A stretch of DNA of 12,363 bases. Source: Clostridia bacterium. Its GTDB lineage: Bacteria; Bacillota; Clostridia; Oscillospirales; CAG-272. Position numbers and translations under genes: made by a program. The stretch is taken from contig CAAGGQ010000145.1 of assembly GCA_900769475.1 (NCBI GenBank), positions 1 to 12,363 on the forward strand, written 5' to 3'. The notes under the pieces are model-generated. The model worked only from the letters and a program-made list of their open reading frames with translations. It was not told the DNA's origin and did no database searches. Shown here in pieces: positions 7,025 through 12,363 of the stretch (within the stretch, counting starts at the first letter, position 1; every line of letters starts with the position of its first letter).

Positions 7025-8188
7025 ATGAACAAAATCATCAGCGATTACTACAAAGAGGTTCCAATCATCACTCCCAGGGATGGATATCACTTTTTCTTTG
7101 CCTATTACGATATGCGTGCAACGGGAGAGAGGGGAAAGCACCTCTGCCATCGCGTCGCGTTTATGGACCGTCTGCCCACCGCCGAGGATGTTGCCGAGAT
7201 CGGCTATCTGGATCACGGCGCGTTTGTAAAGATCGGTGAGACTACGGCGTGGAATTTCCAACAAGGGGCCATGCTTCAGTATCACCCTTCTCTGGAAAAT
7301 ACCGTCTATTACAACGTCTGCGAGAACGGGCATTTTTACACCTTGACGCAAAATTACGTCACGGGCGAAAAGAAATACGCCGACCGCGCCGCGGCTTGCA
7401 TTTCCCCCAACGGAACATGGGGCTTGGGCGTGAACTTTGGCAGGATCTACGCCTTCCGTCCCGGCTACGGCTACGCGGGATACGTGGATGCATCTGCCAA
7501 CGTCAATGCGCCCAAAGAGGATGGCGTCTTTCTTATCAATATGGAAAACGGCTTGTCAAGGCTGATTCTTTCCTATGAAGCCTTGGCACCCATTGCGGGA
7601 TTCCCCCCCGAGGACAAGGTGTTGGTCAATCATATCACCTTCAATACCGCATCGGATCGTTTCGTGATGCTGGTGCGGAATTTTCCCAAGCCCGAAAAAA
7701 GAGCATGGTCCACTTCCATGGTTATAGGAGATCTGGAAGGGAACGCCTATGCCGTGCTGAAAAACACCTACGTTTCCCATTATCATTGGAAAAATGACCG
7801 CGAGATCATAGCCCACTGTACGGTGGAGGGGGACAAAAAAAGCTTGTATCTCATCAACGTTGTGACGGGGAAAACGATCGAATACGATATGCCTTATTTA
7901 CGGGGAGAAGGGAACCGGGATATTCATTGCAACTTCTCCCCCGATGGCAATTACATCCTCGGGGATGGCTATCCCATTGACGGTTACCGCTCCCTCATGG
8001 CGTACAGCCTGCGAACCGGCGAGAGCCGCGAGCTGTTGCGTGTGAAGACCAACCGTCCGCCGGTGATCGACATTCGGTGCGACCTCCACGCCCGCTTTGT
8101 ATGGGGGGGTAAATACATCAGCTTTGACACATTGCACAATGACCGTCGAGAGATCGCTCTGATCTCCACCGATGCGCTGGATTTTTAA
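7025..8188 (+). CDS. Cytoplasmic beta-propeller protein of unknown reaction, oligogalacturonate-lyase-like
   Basis: I do not recognise a named function. The 387-residue protein consists of repeated beta-strand blades with signatures such as CISPNGTWGLGV, CNFSPDGNYILGDG and RFVWGGKYISFDT, which fit a six- to seven-bladed propeller of the TolB/WD40-like or oligogalacturonate lyase (PL22) type. The N-terminus has an aromatic HFFFAYYDM stretch. Histidines sit at blade edges: H203 (NHITF), H252 and H254 (SHYHW), H264, H301 (DIHCNF), H355 (DLHARF) and H371. PL22 lyases bind a catalytic metal through histidines of this sort, but equivalence is not shown. There is no signal peptide. It follows uxaA by 11 bp with RBS AAGAGG and precedes the esterase by 14 bp, so it is an integral part of the uronate operon. 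Possible roles are a lyase or another enzyme acting on uronides, or a binding protein. Confidence 0.65.
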   Translation: MNKIISDYYKEVPIITPRDGYHFFFAYYDMRATGERGKHLCHRVAFMDRLPTAEDVAEIGYLDHGAFVKIGETTAWNFQQGAMLQYHPSLENTVYYNVCENGHFYTLTQNYVTGEKKYADRAAACISPNGTWGLGVNFGRIYAFRPGYGYAGYVDASANVNAPKEDGVFLINMENGLSRLILSYEALAPIAGFPPEDKVLVNHITFNTASDRFVMLVRNFPKPEKRAWSTSMVIGDLEGNAYAVLKNTYVSHYHWKNDREIIAHCTVEGDKKSLYLINVVTGKTIEYDMPYLRGEGNRDIHCNFSPDGNYILGDGYPIDGYRSLMAYSLRTGESRELLRVKTNRPPVIDIRCDLHARFVWGGKYISFDTLHNDRREIALISTDALDF

Positions 8189-8202
8189 GAAAGGAGATTT
8201 TT

Positions 8203-9246
8203 ATGGATAACAAAGATCTGTTTTTTGGAGAGCCCTGCCACGATCTTCTGGTGGCAAACGCCAAGCAGGCTCTGTCTTACGATCCTTCCTTGCCCTACGA
8301 GGAATGGAAGGCATCCATCCGTCACAAGCTATATGAGCTGACGGGACTCTATGACATTGAAAAGAACGAAGCCCCCGACCCCGATCTTCAAATCGAATAC
8401 GAGGAGAAGAAGGAGGGGTATACCAAGATCCGCTTTACCTTTGCCAGCGAGGTGGGAACCCGGGTTCCTTGCTTTTTGTTGATCCCCGATACGGGAAAAG
8501 AAAAATATCCCGTTGCCATCACCCTGCAGGGACATTCCACGGGCTTCCATAACTCGGTGGGCGAGATCAAATTCGAAAAGGACATCCCCTACCAGCCCAG
8601 AGGACAGTTTGGACTTCAGGCGGTGGAGAACGGCTATATCTCCCTTTGCATTGAGCAAAGAGGCATGGGCGAGCGCCGTCCCACCTGTCCCTCACGCCAG
8701 AAGGCGCAAATGTGCTCCTATACCGCCCTGACCGCCTTTATGCTGGGCAGAACGGTGCTGGGCGAGCGGATGTTTGACGTGCACAAGGCTATCGACGTGC
8801 TGGCGCAGTTTCCCCAATGTGATACCGATAAGATCTTTATCACGGGCAACTCGGGAGGCGGAACCGCTACTTATTACGCGTCTTGCTACGACGAGCGGAT
8901 CAAATTCTGCGCACCCTCCTGTGCTTTCTGTTCGTACAAGGAATCGATCATGAACATCCATCATTGCTCTTGCAACTACATTCCCAACGCGTTTCGGTAT
9001 TTTGAAATGCAGGATCTCTCCTGTTTGATCGCCCCTCGTCCCATTGCGGTGATCGCGGGCAAGGAGGATGATATTTTCCCCATTGAGGGTGTACGGGAAG
9101 GGTACAAGACCCTTTCGTCCATCTATGCCGCCGCGGGAGCCCCCGAGGCCTGCCGCCTGGTGGAGACTCCCAAGGATCATTGGTGGTGTGTTGATATTGT
9201 TTGGAATACGATCAACCAGGAAGCTGAGAAGCTTGGTTGGAGATAA
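8203..9246 (+). CDS. Alpha/beta-hydrolase, probable carbohydrate (acetyl or methyl) esterase
   Basis: This 347-residue alpha/beta-hydrolase resembles the acetyl-xylan-esterase-like/Abhydrolase_7 group. The nucleophile elbow is GNSGGG with S217. The acid is probably D289 or D290 in KEDDIFPIEG, and the base H326 in PKDHWW. An oxyanion-hole candidate is LQGHSTG near residues 109-115, and an RGMGERRP stretch follows the central strands. An N-terminal helical extension (about 1-60) precedes the core. No signal peptide is visible, so it acts in the cytoplasm. RBS AAGGAG lies just upstream; the flanking gaps are 14 and 15 bp, placing it firmly in the operon. In a uronate operon the likely job is removing acetyl or methyl esters from an imported uronide before or after GH2 cleavage. 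The leaving group cannot be read from sequence, and peptidase activity is a less likely alternative. Confidence 0.75.
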   Translation: MDNKDLFFGEPCHDLLVANAKQALSYDPSLPYEEWKASIRHKLYELTGLYDIEKNEAPDPDLQIEYEEKKEGYTKIRFTFASEVGTRVPCFLLIPDTGKEKYPVAITLQGHSTGFHNSVGEIKFEKDIPYQPRGQFGLQAVENGYISLCIEQRGMGERRPTCPSRQKAQMCSYTALTAFMLGRTVLGERMFDVHKAIDVLAQFPQCDTDKIFITGNSGGGTATYYASCYDERIKFCAPSCAFCSYKESIMNIHHCSCNYIPNAFRYFEMQDLSCLIAPRPIAVIAGKEDDIFPIEGVREGYKTLSSIYAAAGAPEACRLVETPKDHWWCVDIVWNTINQEAEKLGWR

Positions 9247-9261
9247 AAAAGGAGAAAAAAC

Positions 9262-10656
9262 ATGAGTTATATCAAAAAGAATTTTTTGCTGACCAATCCC
9301 ACGGCCGAGGCTCTCTATTACGATTACGCCAAGGATATGCCCATTTTTGACTACCATTGCCATCTGCCCGAAAAACAGATTCTGGAGAACAAGGCGTTCA
9401 ACGATGTTTACGAGATTTGGCTGGCAGGCGATCACTACAAGTGGCGCCTCATGCGCAACTACGGTATGGACGAGGAGTTCATTACGGGCAGCAGAACCAA
9501 CAAGGAAAAGTTCAAGGCCTATTGCACGGTGCTGGGCACTGCCTTTGGCAACCCCCTGTATCATTGGTCCCAGGTGGAGCTGAAGGATTTCTTTGGCTGT
9601 GAGATGGAGATCAACGAAGCCAACGCCGATGCCATTTGGGAGGAGTGCAACGCCTATATTCGGGCAAACGCTCTGACGCCCCAAAAACTGATCGAGGGCT
9701 CGGGCGTCAAACACGTTTACACCACCAACGAGATCTTTGACGAGCTTTCTACCTTCGAGGAGATCGCCAAGAAGGATTATAAGTTCACCGTCAATCCTGC
9801 ATTCCGCGCCGACCGTATCATGAACATCGACGGCATGGGATACACGGGCTATATCGACCGCGTAGCCGCCCAGACTCATGCCATCAAGTCCTTGGATGAC
9901 CTGGAAGATGCTATTGAGCTGCGTTTACAAGCCTTTATCAAGGTAGGATGCCGCGCCAGCGACATTGCCTTGGAAAAGGTTTATGTGGTTGCCGATCAGG
10001 CTGACGCTGCCAAGGTCTTTGCCAAGGTGCTGGCAGGGGAAGCGCCCACGGCTGCCGATGCCGAGATCTTCAAGGGCTACTTTACCTATTTCCTCATGAA
10101 GCTTTATGCCAAGTACGGGATATGCACCGAGCTGCACCTGGGAGCCATGCGTAACAACAACGCCAAGATGATGGCAACCTTGGGACCCGACACGGGATAC
10201 GATAGCATTTCGGATACCAACAGCATCACCTTGACCTCTCGTCTGTTTGATCGTCTCAACAATGAGGACAGCCTGCCCAAGATCATCCTTTTTAACCTCA
10301 ATCCCAAGATGAACGCCGAGATGATGACCCTGATCGGTTGCTTCCAGGACGGCACCGCGGGCGGTAAGATGCAGTACGGTCCCGCTTGGTGGTTCCTGGA
10401 TAATAAGGTTGGCATGGAGAAGCATCTGCAGGACCTGACCGCCACCGGACACCTTGCCGTGTTCGTGGGCATGCTTACCGATAGCCGTTCGCTCCTGTCT
10501 TACCCCCGACATCATTATTTCCGCCGTATTCTTTGCAATTATCTGGGCGACATGATGGAGAAGGGCGAAATGACCCAAGACATGAATCTGGTGGGCAAGG
10601 TGGTGCAGGATATCAGCTACAATAACTCCGTCAATTACTTCGGATTGAAGGACTGA
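9262..10656 (+). CDS. uxaC: Uronate isomerase (glucuronate/galacturonate isomerase)
   Basis: UxaC isomerises D-galacturonate to D-tagaturonate and D-glucuronate to D-fructuronate, the entry step of hexuronate catabolism. The 464-residue protein is full length against the family (E. coli about 470) and belongs to the amidohydrolase-type TIM-barrel superfamily. The metal-binding FDYHCHL motif is at residues 29-35 (H32, H34), and LHLGAMRNNN and the final barrel segment YPRHHYFRRILCNYLGD are intact. The ATG at 9262 is preceded by AAGGAG at a normal distance, 15 bp after the esterase gene. It is the last gene of the operon. Since the enzyme accepts both uronic acids, it does not by itself decide between the glucuronate and galacturonate routes; uxaB and uxaA point to galacturonate. 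Confidence 0.93.
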   Translation: MSYIKKNFLLTNPTAEALYYDYAKDMPIFDYHCHLPEKQILENKAFNDVYEIWLAGDHYKWRLMRNYGMDEEFITGSRTNKEKFKAYCTVLGTAFGNPLYHWSQVELKDFFGCEMEINEANADAIWEECNAYIRANALTPQKLIEGSGVKHVYTTNEIFDELSTFEEIAKKDYKFTVNPAFRADRIMNIDGMGYTGYIDRVAAQTHAIKSLDDLEDAIELRLQAFIKVGCRASDIALEKVYVVADQADAAKVFAKVLAGEAPTAADAEIFKGYFTYFLMKLYAKYGICTELHLGAMRNNNAKMMATLGPDTGYDSISDTNSITLTSRLFDRLNNEDSLPKIILFNLNPKMNAEMMTLIGCFQDGTAGGKMQYGPAWWFLDNKVGMEKHLQDLTATGHLAVFVGMLTDSRSLLSYPRHHYFRRILCNYLGDMMEKGEMTQDMNLVGKVVQDISYNNSVNYFGLKD

Positions 10657-10671
10657 TTTGAAAAAATCACG

Positions 10672-10830
10672 AAATCCACTCTGTGAAAGTTTTGATAAAA
10701 CTTTTTCAAAAGTTTTTCGTGCGCCGGCGGCGAATCGCCGGTCGCCCCTCGCAAGGGGCGAAATCCCCCATCGGCGTTTTTCTTTTGATAACTTTTCTTT
10801 TTGCGCCTATGGTGTCAAAAAGAAAAGTGG
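10672..10830. repeat. Multi-hairpin intergenic repeat cluster
   Basis: A chain of perfect inverted repeats fills this gap: AAAGTTTT/AAAACTTT (10686-10704), AAAACTTTT/AAAAGTTTT (10697-10716, sharing one arm with the first), CCGGCG/CGCCGG (10724-10741), TCGCCCC/GGGGCGA (10742-10761) and a 13-bp pair ACTTTTCTTTTTG/CAAAAAGAAAAGT (10791-10828). No reading frame here is convincing. It is probably a dispersed non-coding element inserted after uxaC, though the RNA could also affect mRNA stability. Confidence 0.5.
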
Positions 10831-10863
10831 CTAAGGATTTTACGCAATTTAACACTTAATGAG

Positions 10864-10898
10864 AAAAAGCAACGCCACGGATTTCGGCGTTGCTTTTT
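10864..10898 (+). terminator. Intrinsic terminator between uxaC operon and next gene
   Basis: AAAAAGCAACGCC (10864-10876) and GGCGTTGCTTTTT (10886-10898) form a perfect 13-bp stem with a 9-nt loop, with a T-run closing the 3' side and an A-run on the 5' side. It can therefore work in both directions. It lies about 200 bp after uxaC, downstream of the repeat cluster, and 12 bp before the next promoter. Confidence 0.85.
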
Positions 10899-10910
10899 CT
10901 ATAAAACATC

Positions 10911-10939
10911 TTGAAACCAAGCTCCTTTTATGCTATAAT
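10911..10939 (+). promoter_or_regulatory. Promoter of the beta-helix protein gene
   Basis: TTGAAA (10911-10916) and TATAAT (10934-10939) are separated by 17 bp, and TGC precedes the -10 box. This near-consensus extended -10 promoter lies 33 bp upstream of the start codon and immediately after the terminator, so the following gene is an independent transcription unit. No clear operator is visible. Confidence 0.85.
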
Positions 10940-10972
10940 GACGAAAAGTACAATCAGAAGGGGGATTTTCTT

Positions 10973-12058
10973 ATGTCATCTTTTGGAATCAATGTTTTTG
11001 ATTTTGGCGCAAAGGGCGACGGTATTACCGACGATACCGCCGCGATACAGGCGGCAATCGACTTTGCGGCAGCGCATGGAGGAGGAAAGATTCTGTTTCC
11101 TTATACCAAGGGCGGTTATCGCATTGCGTCACCTGCCGTTGAGGAGGTTGACGGCAAGCCTGTTCGAGCGCAGTTGGTTATTCCTGCGGGGGACGCAAAC
11201 ATTCAGTTGGAGGGTGAGATGCCTTGTCGTATGTTGACCGACTATGTGATTCGTTCCCCCGAATATATCAAGCATCACTTTATTCCCACTACCTTTGGAA
11301 CTCTTCAAAACAACAATACGAGACTTTTCTCCGATTGGGATGCTCCCGAGGAGCATGATCCTTCGGCGCGTCCGTGGTCGATTTTGGCGGCGCCCGAAGG
11401 AAACATTGCCAAGGGACGCTTCAGTGTGACGCAATTTTCGATTTCCAATTTGGAATTCAGAGTTCCCCTTGACCGTGAGAAAATGTATCCCACACAATCT
11501 GCGGTGAATTTGCAGAATGTATCGCGTGTCAATATTTCAGACTGTCAGTTCTGCTTAAATGAGCAGGTGGGGGATGCTATTCTTGACAAGGAGCTTCAAC
11601 CCAATCCCTGTCATACCGCAGGGCTGATCGCGTCGGGCGACCAAAATGATAATAATGTTCTTCGCAACGTGTCGGTGCAGGGGTTTCGGTATGGCTTTGT
11701 GCTGGGTGAGCATGTGGTGGCTGATTATCTTTATGTTCACAACTGTGAGGAGGGAATCACCTTCCACGATTGTTCGCACCTGTCGGTGATCAACCATGTG
11801 GTCGCGCAACACAATGCCGTGATCCTTTCTACAACCACTGAAGCGCTTTTCAGTATGCCAAAGGGGCCCTGCAATGTCTTGGTCGGATCGGTGGATTTTG
11901 AGTGCGGAGCGGGACACAAGCCTGTGGTTTCCCGGTTAAAGTACGGCGTTTATGACCCCGAATCCCGCTTGCACGGTTCTCTTATTTGGCATAAGCCGGG
12001 TGGAAAACAAGAATTTCCCGCAATCTGCGAAGAGCGGTTTTCGATCAAACAATTTTAG
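10973..12058 (+). CDS. Pectate-lyase-superfamily right-handed beta-helix protein, cytoplasmic
   Basis: The 361-residue protein opens with the pectate_lyase_3-type cap motif FGAKGDG (residues 11-17) followed by ITDDTAAIQAAID, the usual first turn of a right-handed beta-helix. Later coils are rich in short strand-Asn/Cys turns (VNISDCQF, NVLRNVSVQGF, DYLYVHNCEEGITF, LSVINHVVAQHN). The GH28 catalytic set (NTD, DD, GHG, RIK) is not seen, so it is probably not a standard polygalacturonase. There is no signal peptide, which is unusual for a polysaccharide-acting beta-helix. The ATG at 10973 is chosen because AGAAGGGGG lies upstream and the promoter is at 10911-10939; an in-frame ATG at 10859 would start before the terminator. 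Possible roles are a lyase, glycosidase or epimerase acting on imported oligosaccharides. The link to the uronate operon is positional only. Confidence 0.7.
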   Translation: MSSFGINVFDFGAKGDGITDDTAAIQAAIDFAAAHGGGKILFPYTKGGYRIASPAVEEVDGKPVRAQLVIPAGDANIQLEGEMPCRMLTDYVIRSPEYIKHHFIPTTFGTLQNNNTRLFSDWDAPEEHDPSARPWSILAAPEGNIAKGRFSVTQFSISNLEFRVPLDREKMYPTQSAVNLQNVSRVNISDCQFCLNEQVGDAILDKELQPNPCHTAGLIASGDQNDNNVLRNVSVQGFRYGFVLGEHVVADYLYVHNCEEGITFHDCSHLSVINHVVAQHNAVILSTTTEALFSMPKGPCNVLVGSVDFECGAGHKPVVSRLKYGVYDPESRLHGSLIWHKPGGKQEFPAICEERFSIKQF

Positions 12059-12070
12059 TGGTGACGAAAC

Positions 12071-12363
12071 ATGAAATACCGCAACATCATAGAGGGAACC
12101 TTCCTCCAACGTCCCAACCGTTTTATTGCCCACGTAGAGATCGAGGGCAGGGACGAAGTGGTGCACGTCAAGAACACCGGGCGTTGCAAGGAACTGTTGG
12201 TTCCGGGGTGCCGTGTTTATCTCTCGGTGTCGGATAACCCGATGCGCAAAACCAAATACGACGTGGTCGCCGTGGAAAAGATGCGTGCGGACGGCTCTGC
12301 GGTGCTGATCAATATGGATTCCCAGATCGTCAATGACGTGGCGGGGGAGTGGTTGCCCGTGAG
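12071..12363 (+). CDS. sfsA: SfsA family protein (sugar fermentation stimulation protein / nuclease), 5' part only
   Basis: Only the first 97 codons are in the window; the gene runs off the right edge. The N-terminus matches SfsA: RPNRF at 14-18, then a beta-barrel-like OB segment with VHVKNTGRCKELLVPG at about 31-46 (NTGR at 35-38), followed by YDVVAVEK. SfsA was named from E. coli maltose metabolism and has been described as a DNA-binding or nuclease protein; its cellular role is poorly defined. The ATG at 12071 lies 12 bp after the beta-helix gene, suggesting co-transcription, although the upstream sequence (GTGGTGACG) is a weak ribosome binding site. Confidence 0.85.
   Translation, partial: MKYRNIIEGTFLQRPNRFIAHVEIEGRDEVVHVKNTGRCKELLVPGCRVYLSVSDNPMRKTKYDVVAVEKMRADGSAVLINMDSQIVNDVAGEWLPV

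Noticed and set aside
8692..9879. 395-codon minus-strand open frame across the esterase and uxaC
   Set aside because: It spans two well-supported plus-strand genes and their junction, with low-complexity shadow-like sequence and no start signals.
10859..10972. 38-residue N-terminal extension of the beta-helix protein
   Set aside because: It would cover the terminator stem and the promoter; the ATG at 10973 has a ribosome binding site and starts at the conserved cap motif.

Overview
The window looks like a chromosomal segment from an anaerobic gut-type Firmicute, probably class Clostridia. This is inferred from strong AGGAGG-type ribosome binding sites, sigma-A promoters of TTGNNN-17-TATAAT type, a mixed AT-rich/GC-rich composition, dispersed multi-hairpin intergenic repeats, and the gene content. 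I cannot name a species.

Layout: (1) 1-392 is intergenic. It holds a MITE-like palindromic repeat, then a promoter. (2) 393-1559 (+) is an XRE-type HTH regulator with a helical TPR-like C-terminus, closed by an intrinsic terminator. (3) 1607-2440 (-) is an AraC-family regulator, divergent from the operon it probably controls. (4) 2441-2636 is a compact divergent control region with a promoter on each strand and direct repeats placed as expected for AraC-type binding. (5) 2637-10656 (+) is a tightly packed six-gene operon: GH2 beta-hexuronidase, uxaB, uxaA, a beta-propeller protein of unknown reaction, an alpha/beta-hydrolase esterase, and uxaC. (6) 10657-10972 is a hairpin-rich intergenic repeat, a strong terminator and a new promoter. 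(7) 10973-12058 (+) is a cytoplasmic right-handed beta-helix (pectate-lyase-superfamily) protein, followed 12 bp later by the start of sfsA, which is cut by the window edge.

How the genes fit together: UxaC isomerises a hexuronate, UxaB reduces tagaturonate to altronate, and UxaA dehydrates altronate to 2-keto-3-deoxygluconate (KDG). This is the galacturonate branch; the glucuronate branch would need UxuB and UxuA, which are absent here. The GH2 enzyme carries the N-x-K uronate-recognition motif of beta-glucuronidases, so it should release a hexuronic acid. The company it keeps suggests beta-galacturonides as well as, or instead of, beta-glucuronides. None of the operon proteins has a visible signal peptide, so the system appears to act on small imported uronides. 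The esterase and the beta-propeller protein are candidates for trimming ester groups or handling an unusual linkage. No transporter and no KDG kinase or aldolase lie in the window. The most interesting unknowns are the propeller protein, the true specificity of the GH2 enzyme, and the AraC-type switch in front of them.
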